In this document: one piece after another, positions 43,669 through 51,988 of the stretch | Layout of the letters: each line of letters begins with the position of its first letter | How positions within the stretch are numbered: position 1 is the first letter of the stretch | Assembly: GCA_964369965.1 (NCBI GenBank) | Contig: CAYJGF010000016.1 | Span: 1 to 64,000 of the forward strand | Source: CAYJBH01 sp964369965 | Lineage (GTDB): Bacteria > Bacillota > Clostridia > Oscillospirales > Ruminococcaceae | Direction of reading: 5' to 3' | Length of the DNA stretch: 64,000 nucleotides | Position numbers and translations under genes: made by a program | Notes under the pieces: generated by a model | Told to the model about the DNA's origin: nothing | The model's database searches: none | Seen by the model: the letters and a program-made list of their open reading frames with translations, nothing else

Positions 43669-45081
43669 CTAAAATCTAAAGTATATAAAAGGATTGTAGG
43701 TCTCGCTGACCAGCAACATAAAGCATAAAAAACCGAGTGATAATAATAATATTGACTGTAAAGGTGATATGCCTGCCTCGCGAAAAAGCGCTGTTTTAAA
43801 CGGCTTGCTCACCGATTGCAGTATACCGCACAGCAAAACCCCAACAACGACAAGTAATGCCGACCTTAGGTCAATATATCGCATTAAGGGATATGCCTCA
43901 CCGCCGAGGGTGGGTATAAACATGGATTTGATGATGGTAATTCCGGAGTTAAGTCCCGGTGCACGGAATATGACCCAACCAACTAAAACGGCAATCATAA
44001 CATAAATTCTGCCGACGAGTGAGGGTAGCTTTTGGAGCAATGCGCCTAAAAACAGCCGCTCGGCTATCAGCAAAGCGCCATAAAAAATGCCCCACGCCAC
44101 AAACTGTAGGCTTGCACCGTGCCAAATGCCGGTCGCTAAAAAGACAATCATTAAATTAATATAGGTGCGTGCGGTGCCACGGCGGTTGCCACCGAGGGGG
44201 ATGTACAGATATTCCTTAAACCATGTTGAAAGTGAGATATGCCACCTGCGCCAGAATTCCGTTATGCTTTTTGAGGTGTACGGATAGTTGAAGTTCTCGG
44301 GGAATTTAAAACCGAACATCCGCCCAAGCCCTATTGCCATGTCGGAGTACCCGGAGAAATCGTAATAAATCTGTAACGCATAATAGATGGCGCCGAGCCA
44401 TGCGAGAGGGGTGGATATATCCTGCGGTGCAAGACCGAAAATTTCATCCGATTTGACGGCAAAAGCATTGGCAAGGATAACCTTTTTGGCAAGACCGTAT
44501 AAAAAGCGTTTTATGCCGTAGACGGTGTCGTCATAGTTTAAACTGCGGTGTGATAGAGCGCTCTCCACCTCACCGTACCGCACGATAGGACCTGCAATAA
44601 GTTGAGGAAAAAAACTGATGTAGAGTGCAAGGCGAAACCAGGAGCGTTGCACCGCAATTTTCCCCCGATACAGGTCGATTATATAGCTCATCGCCTGAAA
44701 GGTATAAAAGCTGATGCCTATGGGCAGTGCGATGTCCCTTATCGGCAGGATTTCAGCCGAAAAAACACTCCGCAACAACTCCGCCGCAAAGTTATAGTAT
44801 TTGAAATAGCCGAGCAAGCCGAGGTTGACCGCGACAATGACCGCGAGCGATATCCTCGCCGCTACGCCACCGCTATTAAGGCGACAAAGTATCAGCCCAC
44901 CGAGATAGTTGACGGTGATGGACAATAACATAAGGAATATATAGCTCGGCTCACCCCAGGCATAGAACAAAAGGCTCGCCGGGAGCAACAGTGCATTCTG
45001 AGCTTTTAGCGGCAACACTCTTGTAAGCAAAAAAACTGCCGGCAGAAAGAACAAAAAAAAGGTTAGACCGGAAAAAAGCAA
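43669..45081 (-). CDS. MBOAT family O-acyltransferase (AlgI/DltB-like)
   Basis: The 470-residue membrane protein matches the MBOAT family that moves acyl groups across the membrane to extracellular polymers. It has about 11 helices; diagnostic segments are YYALQIYYDFSGYSDMAIGLG, FNYPYTSKSITEFWRRWHISLS and GIWHGASLQFV with the catalytic His near residue 320. It precedes the AlgJ-like partner without a gap. The start is TTG at 45081 after GGAG, a site that overlaps the stop of the DUF1638 gene, indicating coupled translation. Confidence 0.93.
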   Translation of the reverse strand: MLFSGLTFFLFFLPAVFLLTRVLPLKAQNALLLPASLLFYAWGEPSYIFLMLLSITVNYLGGLILCRLNSGGVAARISLAVIVAVNLGLLGYFKYYNFAAELLRSVFSAEILPIRDIALPIGISFYTFQAMSYIIDLYRGKIAVQRSWFRLALYISFFPQLIAGPIVRYGEVESALSHRSLNYDDTVYGIKRFLYGLAKKVILANAFAVKSDEIFGLAPQDISTPLAWLGAIYYALQIYYDFSGYSDMAIGLGRMFGFKFPENFNYPYTSKSITEFWRRWHISLSTWFKEYLYIPLGGNRRGTARTYINLMIVFLATGIWHGASLQFVAWGIFYGALLIAERLFLGALLQKLPSLVGRIYVMIAVLVGWVIFRAPGLNSGITIIKSMFIPTLGGEAYPLMRYIDLRSALLVVVGVLLCGILQSVSKPFKTALFREAGISPLQSILLLSLGFLCFMLLVSETYNPFIYFRF

Positions 45082-45089
45082 TATATCTC

Positions 45090-45839
45090 CTATATAATCT
45101 CGGCGATAATTTTTTTGCCGGTATAGTCCGGCACTATCTTATAATCGGGTGGGCAGACCAAAAAGCGGTCATCCCAGCCCCCTTTAAACATGTCGAAAAT
45201 AAATCCGCTGTCCCCCTCGACGGTGGTGTGCGCCCAACCGAACTCCCTCGCAATCTCTTTGGAGCGTTCGAGTGCCGCCTCGTCCGGTATTATGTCGGAC
45301 TTTATAAAGTAGAGGTTTTCATACTCTTTTATGTAGCCGGTCTCCTGCTCTATCAGGTAGTCGGCGGTGCCCTCGTCATACTCCTCGACATATCGCTCGC
45401 GCAGACGGTTAAAATAATCCTTTGACGGGCAGTGGTCGTCCTGCATCCACCCTCTTGAATACCAATAGACGCCCTTGTTGTCGCCGAAAATATCAAGGTA
45501 GCGTTTATAACTGCCTAAAAACAATGCGATACAATCATCACACCGTGGCACCACAATGGGGACGGTTTTTGCGCGAAGCCCGACCACCGCGTTGGAACAA
45601 AGACCGTAGCCCAGCACTATGGCGTTATATCCACGCTCCGCCGCGCTGTGTTTGCGCCCCTCTTCCTCAATAATACTCTCTATCTCGTCGATGGTGCACT
45701 GCAATTTTTTTCGAAGTTTTTCCGGCGTGTCGTGCAATCCCTGCTCTATCCAAAAGGGGTGCACAAACTCGTCGGCGGTGGAAATATAACGGCTGACCTC
45801 ACGATACATGACCATACAGCCGATGAATGCAATGCGCAT
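45090..45839 (-). CDS. DUF1638 protein
   Basis: The 249-residue protein matches DUF1638, a cytoplasmic family of unknown function that in other genomes often neighbours corrinoid methyltransferase genes. Landmarks are the N-terminal IGCMVMYREV, the LGYGLCSNAVVGL loop near residue 80, PRCDDCIALFLGS near 105, and conserved Cys in both. Here it heads the operon of the MBOAT and AlgJ-like genes instead, with its stop inside the next ribosome site. Several UROD-fold genes occur about 10 kb away. AAGGAG precedes the ATG. Confidence 0.8.
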   Translation of the reverse strand: MRIAFIGCMVMYREVSRYISTADEFVHPFWIEQGLHDTPEKLRKKLQCTIDEIESIIEEEGRKHSAAERGYNAIVLGYGLCSNAVVGLRAKTVPIVVPRCDDCIALFLGSYKRYLDIFGDNKGVYWYSRGWMQDDHCPSKDYFNRLRERYVEEYDEGTADYLIEQETGYIKEYENLYFIKSDIIPDEAALERSKEIAREFGWAHTTVEGDSGFIFDMFKGGWDDRFLVCPPDYKIVPDYTGKKIIAEII

Positions 45840-45880
45840 AAAATCTCCTTGATTTTAATTTGTACCTACTGTTAATGTTG

Positions 45881-45940
45881 TACACCTGACCGCGGTGTTT
45901 CGTCCGGCAAATGCGGACGACCGCAGGTCGCCCCTACACC
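45881..45940. repeat. Second copy of the dispersed GTAGGGGCGACC repeat
   Basis: On the minus strand this 60-bp element begins GTGTAGGGGCGACCTGCGG and contains a perfect hairpin CGTCCG/CGGACG (45902-45907 with 45915-45920). Its first 12 bases of core match the arm at 10975-10986. The rest is diverged, so these are likely members of a REP-like family. Confidence 0.6.
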
Positions 45941-46022
45941 TCAACCGCAGTTTTTAAATAAAAAAGGCGAAGCCGTTTCCATAACTATCACTATTAATTT
46001 TTCACTATTCACTAAAACACCC

Positions 46023-47963
46023 CTACAGCGCCAACCCTGTATAAAGTTGATAATATTTACCCTTTTGCTCTATCAACTCCTCGTGGTCGCCGTGCTCTAT
46101 AATCTTGCCCATCTCAAGCACCATGATACGGTCACTGTTTTTAACGGTGGAAAGGCGGTGAGCTATCACAAAGGTTGTCCTGCCGTACATAAGGCTGTCC
46201 ATCCCCTCCTGCACAAGTTTTTCGGTCATGGTGTCGATGGAGGAGGTTGCCTCGTCCAATATCAGTGCCGGAGGGTTTGCCACCGCCGCACGTGCAATTG
46301 CAAGAAGTTGCCGTTGACCGCCCGAAAGACTGCCGCCGTCCGCTTTTAGCACCGTGTCATATCCATCGCTCAACCGTTTGACAAAGCTGTCGGCATTTGC
46401 AAGGCGTGCCGCGGCGCGACATTCCTCGTCGGTGGCGCCCAGCCTGCCGTAGCGTATGTTATCCAGTACACTGCCGGTGAAAAGATGGGTGTCCTGCAAC
46501 ACGATACCGAGTGAGCGGCGCAGGTCATTCTTTTTCATCTGCATTATGTCGATGCCGTCATATAGTATGCACCCCTCTTGTATATCATAAAATCGATTGA
46601 TAAGGTTGGTTATAGTGGTTTTTCCGGCACCGGTGGAGCCTACAAAGGCGATCTTCTCCCCCTCGTTTGCCTCGAGATTAATGTCGTTCAACACAACCTT
46701 ATCCTCGTTGTAGCCGAAAACGACACCCTTTAGCTCTATATGACCGCGTTGGCGCACAAGCTCAAAGCCGGACGAGGTCGGCACCTTCCATGCCCAAATA
46801 TCACGGCTATCCTCACACTCGACAAGACCGCCGTCCTGATTTTCTTTTGCGTTGACAAGGGTCACGTTGCCATCGTCCACCTCCGGCGATTGATCGAGCA
46901 GTTTAAATATACGCTCCGCACCGGCGAGACCCATCACCACGAAATTTGCCTGGGTAGAGAGTTGAGAGAGTGGCATGACGATACTCTTGGAAAGGCTCAA
47001 AAAGGCGATAAGCGTGCCGACCGTAATACCGCCAACACCACCGCTGAGGGCGAATACACCGCCGAAGACGGCGCACAGCACATAGCCGAGGTTGCCAAGC
47101 TGGCCGTTGACCGGCATGACAATGTTGGCAAACTTATTTGCATTCTCCGACGATTTTTGAAGTTTGTCGTTGAGGTCGATAAACTCCTCTATCGATTTAT
47201 CTTCATGGCAAAAGACCTTGACGACCTTTTGCCCTGCCATCATCTCCTCGACATAGCCGTTCACCGCACCGAGGTCAGACTGTTGATCCTTAAAAAATTT
47301 GCCGGATTTGCCGATTATAAACTTCGCGCTCATCAGCATGACCGCAATCATCACAAACATCAATAGGGTGAGTGGCACGTTCAGCACTATCATGCTGACA
47401 ATGGTGGCAACGAGTGTCACAATACTGTTGAAAACCTGTGGCAGTGCCTGACCGAGCAGTTGGCGCAGTGTGTCAATGTCGTTGGTGTAAACCGACATGA
47501 TGTCGCCGTGAGCATTGTTGTCAAAGTATTTTATCGGCAGGCTTTGCATTTTATTAAAAGTCTGCAAACGCAGTGTTTTAAGAGCGCCCTGTGAGACGTA
47601 TATCATTACGCGCGACTGCACAAAGGTCGCCACAACGCCGATAGCGTAGATTATGGCAAGGTTGCCGAGGGCGAGCGCGAGAGGAGAAAAGTCGGCATTC
47701 TCCACCCCGATAAGCGGGACGATATATTCATCGATAAGTGTCTCGACAAAGACCGTACCTTGCACCGTAGCAAGGCTGGAGATTATGATGGACACAAAGA
47801 CAACAACGATGTGAAATTTGTATTTTTTCAGAACAACGGAAAATATCCTTTTTATAATGTCTTTCGGCGAACCCTCAAGTTTCGGTTTAGCACCGAATCC
47901 ACGCGCCCCTGCACCACCGCCGGGGCCGCCCTGCCTAAGCTGTGCACCTCTTTGCTCTGCCAT
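46023..47963 (-). CDS. ABC exporter half-transporter (catalytic member)
   Basis: The 646-residue protein has a Gln/Gly-rich N-terminus, six membrane helices at about 50-330, and an ATPase domain with Walker A GSTGAGKTT, signature LSGGQRQLLAI and Walker B ALILDEATSSID carrying the catalytic Glu. It forms a heterodimer with the product of the preceding gene. AAAAGGAGGG before ATG 47963 fixes the start over an upstream in-frame ATG. Substrates for this pair type include drugs and lipids; none is indicated here. Confidence 0.9.
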   Translation of the reverse strand: MAEQRGAQLRQGGPGGGAGARGFGAKPKLEGSPKDIIKRIFSVVLKKYKFHIVVVFVSIIISSLATVQGTVFVETLIDEYIVPLIGVENADFSPLALALGNLAIIYAIGVVATFVQSRVMIYVSQGALKTLRLQTFNKMQSLPIKYFDNNAHGDIMSVYTNDIDTLRQLLGQALPQVFNSIVTLVATIVSMIVLNVPLTLLMFVMIAVMLMSAKFIIGKSGKFFKDQQSDLGAVNGYVEEMMAGQKVVKVFCHEDKSIEEFIDLNDKLQKSSENANKFANIVMPVNGQLGNLGYVLCAVFGGVFALSGGVGGITVGTLIAFLSLSKSIVMPLSQLSTQANFVVMGLAGAERIFKLLDQSPEVDDGNVTLVNAKENQDGGLVECEDSRDIWAWKVPTSSGFELVRQRGHIELKGVVFGYNEDKVVLNDINLEANEGEKIAFVGSTGAGKTTITNLINRFYDIQEGCILYDGIDIMQMKKNDLRRSLGIVLQDTHLFTGSVLDNIRYGRLGATDEECRAAARLANADSFVKRLSDGYDTVLKADGGSLSGGQRQLLAIARAAVANPPALILDEATSSIDTMTEKLVQEGMDSLMYGRTTFVIAHRLSTVKNSDRIMVLEMGKIIEHGDHEELIEQKGKYYQLYTGLAL

Positions 47964-47964
47964 A

Positions 47965-49713
47965 TTATTCGCCCTCCTTTTCATCAAAGTCGGCATCACC
48001 CTGTGTCTGGCTCTCAAAGATGGTTTTGTATACCTCGTTTGTGTTCATCAGCTCGTCATGTGTGCCAAAACCGTCCACCTCACCGTCGCCCAGTACAATT
48101 ATGCGGTCACAGTCCTGTATACTGGATATGCGCTGTGCTATAATCAATTTTGTAACATCCGGTATGCCGGTTTTAAACTCCTCCCTTATCTTTGCGTCGG
48201 TCGCGGTATCGACGGCGCTGGTGGAGTCGTCCAAAATCAGTACTTTCGGTGTTTTAAGCAGTGCCCTCGCAATACAAAGACGCTGTTTTTGCCCACCGGA
48301 AACGTTGGTGCCGCCGCGCTCTATCTCGCTGTCATACCCGTTCGGCATACGACGGATAAACTCGTCGGCATGGGCTATTTTACAAGCTTTTATGCACTGC
48401 TCTTCACTCGCACCCTCGTTACCCCAACGCAGGTTGTCGAGGATAGTGCCGGAGAAAAGCTCGTTTTTTTGCAGTACCACCGAGACGTTGTTGCGCAGTG
48501 TTTCAAGGTCATAATCCCGCACATCGACACCGCCGACCAAAACACGCCCCTTGTTCACGTCATAAAGACGGCTGATAAGGTTGACAAGGGAGGTTTTGCC
48601 GCTACCGGTGTTGCCGATAATTCCGATAGTCTCACCGGATTTTATGGCGAGGTTTATGTCGAGAAGCGCCGCCTTCTCCGCATTTTTATTATACGCAAAC
48701 TCTACATTTTCAAACTCGATACTGCCGTCCTTGACATCGAAAATCGGATTTTCGCCGTTGACTATATCAGTTTTTTCATTTAGCACCTCGGCGATACGCT
48801 GACCACTCGCAACCGACATGGACAGCATGACAAACACCATAGATATCATCATAAGGCTGATAAGGATGGTCACGGCATAGATAAACAAGGTGCTGAGATT
48901 GCCGGTTGTCATCTCACCGGTGTTTATGAGGTGCGCGCCGAACCATGCAAGCGCTATCATGCTGGCATAAAGAGCAAAGACGAGTGCCGGCGCGTTGAGA
49001 GTAACTATCTTCTCCGCTTTGATAAAAAGTTTATACAGACGCTCGGCGGAGGAGGCAAACTTCTCTTTCTCGTGCTCCTCTCGTACAAACGCCTTGACGA
49101 CACGGATGGCATTGACATTTTCCTGTACACTCATGTTGAGGTTGTCATAACCTTTGAAAACCTCGGTGAAATAACGCATTGCATATCGGATAATAAAGGT
49201 AAATATAATTACCAAAAAGATCATGGCAACTAAAAAGACGTTGGCAATCTTATAATTGATAAGGTAGGACATGGTGAGTGCCACAATCAGGTTGATAGGC
49301 GCGCGAAGAGTGATACGCATAAGCATCTGATAGGAGTTTTGCACGTTGGTCACGTCGGTGGTGAGGCGTGTGACAAGACCGGCGGTGGAAAAACGGTCGA
49401 TGCTGGAAAAGGAGAACGTCTGAATGTTACGGAACATCGCCTCACGCAGGTTTTTAGCATAGCCGGTGGAAGATATTGCGGAGGTTCTCCCTGCAAGTAT
49501 GCCGAAAGTTAACGACGTCGCCGCCATACATATCATGACAAAACCATAAAAGAGCACGTTAGACATGCTCCCTTTTGAAATCCCCTCATCTATTATCATT
49601 GCCGAGACAAGCGGTATTGATATTTCAATCCCTGCCTCAAGTATTGTCAATAAAGCGGTCAGTATTGACGCCTTTTTGTACTGTTTTATTTCACGCCCTA
49701 AAGTTTTTAGCAT
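47965..49713 (-). CDS. ABC exporter half-transporter (degenerate-site member)
   Basis: The 582-residue protein has six membrane helices and an ATPase domain with Walker A GNTGSGKTS, signature VSGGQKQRLCI and Walker B VLILDDSTSAVD. The Asp in place of the catalytic Glu is typical of the degenerate-site partner in heterodimeric exporters such as TM287/288 or BmrCD. The gene lies immediately before the catalytic partner, 1 nt apart. The ATG at 49713 is chosen for its spacing from AAGAGGG. Confidence 0.9.
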   Translation of the reverse strand: MLKTLGREIKQYKKASILTALLTILEAGIEISIPLVSAMIIDEGISKGSMSNVLFYGFVMICMAATSLTFGILAGRTSAISSTGYAKNLREAMFRNIQTFSFSSIDRFSTAGLVTRLTTDVTNVQNSYQMLMRITLRAPINLIVALTMSYLINYKIANVFLVAMIFLVIIFTFIIRYAMRYFTEVFKGYDNLNMSVQENVNAIRVVKAFVREEHEKEKFASSAERLYKLFIKAEKIVTLNAPALVFALYASMIALAWFGAHLINTGEMTTGNLSTLFIYAVTILISLMMISMVFVMLSMSVASGQRIAEVLNEKTDIVNGENPIFDVKDGSIEFENVEFAYNKNAEKAALLDINLAIKSGETIGIIGNTGSGKTSLVNLISRLYDVNKGRVLVGGVDVRDYDLETLRNNVSVVLQKNELFSGTILDNLRWGNEGASEEQCIKACKIAHADEFIRRMPNGYDSEIERGGTNVSGGQKQRLCIARALLKTPKVLILDDSTSAVDTATDAKIREEFKTGIPDVTKLIIAQRISSIQDCDRIIVLGDGEVDGFGTHDELMNTNEVYKTIFESQTQGDADFDEKEGE

Positions 49714-49812
49714 AGACATCCCTCTTCCGACATTGCTTCTGATCATTATAACATGCACAAAAGGCGTATGTCAACCGAGTATAGGGTGTCATTTTTGTGA
49801 AAGTTTTCGCGA

Positions 49813-50193
49813 TTAGTTGATGCGTGCGCCGACGGCACAATCGCTACATACTCCGTAGAGTATTAAATTATAGTCGTTAACCGTCAACCCCTCCGACACG
49901 ACAATGTCGGTGAGCGGACGATCTAAAGTCGCATCGAATACCCTGCCACACTCGGTGCAGATAAAATGCTCGTGGTCACAGGTGTTAAAATCAAAGCGGT
50001 CGCAAAAGCCGGGCACCGGGATTTTTTTTATCTTGCCGTCGGTGCTAAAGGTGTTTAGATTGCGATAGACCGTGCCGAGGCTGAGCTTTTCATGCTCCAC
50101 CTTGAGCGTCTTATAAACCTCCTCGGCGGTCGGGTGGGTGGCAAGACCTTGCACCGCGTCAAATATCGCCTTTTTTTGTTTTGTATTTCTCAT
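49813..50193 (-). CDS. PerR-like Fur-family repressor
   Basis: The 126-residue protein matches the Fur family and most resembles PerR, which senses peroxide through iron-catalysed histidine oxidation. The N-terminal winged helix ends in LGTVYRNLNTF. The metal-site region reads FDFNTCDHEHFICTECG, with HEH in place of the PerR HxH, and two CxxC pairs (CTEC and CSDC) form the structural zinc site. It diverges from rubrerythrin and desulfoferrodoxin, its likely targets, across a 200-nt spacer. Confidence 0.85.
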   Translation of the reverse strand: MRNTKQKKAIFDAVQGLATHPTAEEVYKTLKVEHEKLSLGTVYRNLNTFSTDGKIKKIPVPGFCDRFDFNTCDHEHFICTECGRVFDATLDRPLTDIVVSEGLTVNDYNLILYGVCSDCAVGARIN

Positions 50194-50357
50194 GATTAGA
50201 GTCGCACTTTCCTATCTCTTTACATGTTAATTCTATAACTTTTTGCGCATTTTGTCAATAACATTGTCGAAATTAAGGGATTGTTGCTTTACTCTTGTGC
50301 TTTTTTACAAAATTGACAAAAAAACTTGCATAGGAACTTCAAAAGTGTTAATATTAC

Positions 50358-50372
50358 ATTATGATATATAAT
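50358..50372 (+). promoter_or_regulatory. Possible PerR box over the rubrerythrin -10 region
   Basis: ATTATGATATATAAT (50358-50372) is a near-palindrome matching the PerR consensus TTATAATNATTATAA only loosely and overlaps a TATAAT box (50367-50372). A further AT-rich inverted repeat extends around it. A regulator of the right family is divergently encoded. Binding is unproven. Confidence 0.35.
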
Positions 50373-50394
50373 ATTAATCATGAAAGGGGAAAAA

Positions 50395-50934
50395 ATGGCT
50401 AAATTGGACGGAACAAAGACTCAGGCAAACTTGATGGAGGCTTTTGCAGGGGAGAGTCAGGCTCGGAATCGTTATACCTATTTTGCAAGCAAGGCAAAAA
50501 AAGAGGGTTATGTTCAGATTGCAAACATTTTTGAGGAGACGGCTCATAACGAGATGGAACATGCCAAAATGTGGTTCAAATTGCTTAACGACGGTATGCC
50601 GGAGCTTGCCGAGTGCCTGAAAATGGCCGCCGACGGCGAATACAGTGAGTGGACCGAGATGTATAAAAGGATGGCAAAGGACGCACGAGAAGAGGGATTT
50701 GACGATATTGCCAAGCTTTTTGACGGCGTTGCAAAGATTGAAAAGGAGCATGAGGAGCGCTATTTAGCACTGCTTTCCAACCTTGAAAATGAAGCGGTAT
50801 TTAAAAAGGATGACAAGGTCACATGGAAGTGCGACAACTGCGGTCATCTGCACACCGGTAATTCCGCACCGGATGTATGCCCGGTCTGCGCACACCCACA
50901 GGCATATTTTGAAGTTCGTGCAACTAATTATTAA
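50395..50934 (+). CDS. Rubrerythrin
   Basis: Rubrerythrin reduces hydrogen peroxide in anaerobes using electrons from NADH via rubredoxin-type partners. The 179-residue protein has the di-iron four-helix bundle with EAFAGESQARNRY, EETAHNEMEHAK and KIEKEHEERY at about residues 10-140. The C-terminal rubredoxin-like domain (WKCDNCG, then CPVCAHPQAYF) completes it. AAAGGGGAAAAA precedes ATG 50395; an ATG five codons earlier overlaps that site. Desulfoferrodoxin follows 14 nt later. Confidence 0.96.
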   Translation: MAKLDGTKTQANLMEAFAGESQARNRYTYFASKAKKEGYVQIANIFEETAHNEMEHAKMWFKLLNDGMPELAECLKMAADGEYSEWTEMYKRMAKDAREEGFDDIAKLFDGVAKIEKEHEERYLALLSNLENEAVFKKDDKVTWKCDNCGHLHTGNSAPDVCPVCAHPQAYFEVRATNY

Positions 50935-50948
50935 TAAAGGGGGAACAT

Positions 50949-51335
50949 ATGTCCGCAAAACAAAAATTTTTTCTATGTAAACACTGCAAAAATCTGATAG
51001 GTATGATTGACAACAACGGTGTGCCACTGATTTGTTGCGGCGAGAAGATGGAGGAACTTGTGCCGAATTCGGTCGATGCCGCAAATGAAAAACACGTCCC
51101 GTCGGTAAAGGTGGAGGGCGATACCATAACCGTGTCGGTAGGCTCCACATTGCACCCGATGGAGGCGGCTCACAACATCGAATTTGTCTATGTTGAGACC
51201 GAAAACGGAGGTCAGCGCAAAAAGCTCTCCCTCGAAAACCCACCGACAGCTGTTTTTCGTCTGATAGATGACAAGGCGGTAGCGGTCTATGCATATTGTA
51301 ATCTGCATGGGCTGTGGAAGGTTGATTTAGGTTAA
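50949..51335 (+). CDS. dfx: Desulfoferrodoxin (superoxide reductase)
   Basis: This 128-residue protein reduces superoxide to peroxide, which rubrerythrin then removes. The N-terminal desulforedoxin centre has Cys10, Cys13, Cys29 and Cys30 (CKHC and CCGEK). The catalytic site has His49, His69, His75, Cys117 and His120, with EKHVP, STLHPM and YCNLHGLW around them. All ligands are present, so it should be active. It is co-transcribed with rubrerythrin; the start follows AGGGGGAAC. Confidence 0.96.
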   Translation: MSAKQKFFLCKHCKNLIGMIDNNGVPLICCGEKMEELVPNSVDAANEKHVPSVKVEGDTITVSVGSTLHPMEAAHNIEFVYVETENGGQRKKLSLENPPTAVFRLIDDKAVAVYAYCNLHGLWKVDLG

Positions 51336-51337
51336 TT

Positions 51338-51365
51338 ACTAATGGTGAATGGTGAATGACTGTTT
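51338..51365. repeat. Short dispersed repeat fragment
   Basis: ACTAATGGTGAATGGTGAATGACTGTTT contains an internal doublet ATGGTGA and shares ACTAATGGTGAA with the element at 38107. A third, looser version on the minus strand lies at 45985-46017. Confidence 0.35.
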
Positions 51366-51444
51366 GGGTAAATATGTTACGACATAATGGTGCAAGGGAT
51401 TATGTGACTTTCCTATAGTTTGAAATTATTTCCCTCCAAACACT

Positions 51445-51472
51445 TTACAAACCCTCATAACTGTGCTATAAT
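51445..51472 (+). promoter_or_regulatory. rpsO promoter and leader
   Basis: TTACAA (51445-51450) and TATAAT (51467-51472) are 16 nt apart, giving a leader of about 80 nt before rpsO. S15 often represses its own translation through such a leader; I did not identify the fold. Confidence 0.65.
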
Positions 51473-51561
51473 TACAAAGCACGTTACCCACCGATGGCGT
51501 CTCGTTACCTTTTACGGGTCAGAGCTATGGTTGGGCATATTTCAGAAAAAAGGAAAAAGTT

Positions 51562-51819
51562 ATGCAGGACAAAAAGACATTGATCGAGGGCAGCTGTTTG
51601 CATGAGGGCGATACCGGTTCGCCGGAGGTGCAGGTCACACTGTTAACAGCACGTATCAACCACCTCACAGAGCACCTTAAAATTCACTTTCATGACCATC
51701 ACTCCCGTCGTGGACTTCTAAAGTTGGTAGGTCAACGCAGAAATCTTTTAGGTTATTTGCAAAAGAAAGACATCAATCGCTATCGTAGCCTTATTCAAAA
51801 GCTCGGACTGCGCAAATAG
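51562..51819 (+). CDS. rpsO: 30S ribosomal protein S15
   Basis: S15 is a primary 16S-binding protein of the 30S central domain. The 85-residue protein has the family motifs DTGSPEVQVTLLT, INHLTEHLKIH and HSRRGLLKLVGQRRNLL, with LGLRK at the end. AAAAAAGGA precedes the ATG. It lies upstream of pnp, the classic rpsO-pnp pair, separated by a complex hairpin. Confidence 0.96.
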   Translation: MQDKKTLIEGSCLHEGDTGSPEVQVTLLTARINHLTEHLKIHFHDHHSRRGLLKLVGQRRNLLGYLQKKDINRYRSLIQKLGLRK

Positions 51820-51827
51820 ATGCTATC

Positions 51828-51894
51828 GGCTGTATCCTATGGGTAGCGCGCCGCACCTATGTGTGGCGTAATACCTGTATGATACAGCCTTTTT
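51828..51894 (+). terminator. Structured terminator between rpsO and pnp
   Basis: An outer stem GGCTGTATC (51828-51836) with GATACAGCC (51881-51889), plus an inner hairpin CGCCGCAC/GTGTGGCG around 51850-51868, is followed by TTTTT. This can end rpsO transcription while allowing limited read-through into pnp. Confidence 0.75.
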
Positions 51895-51988
51895 ATTTTA
51901 AGATGGGATAGCATTAAGTTGAGTCGGCAAACTCTTGCCGTTTGAATTTAGTGCTAAATCCCTAAAATATAGAATATGGAGAAAAAGA

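Noticed and set aside
51478..51561. Riboswitch in the rpsO leader
   Set aside because: No known riboswitch core was found; an S15-binding leader is possible but the fold could not be shown.
51420..51605. Short open frame upstream of rpsO
   Set aside because: It covers the rpsO promoter and leader and overlaps the gene in another frame.
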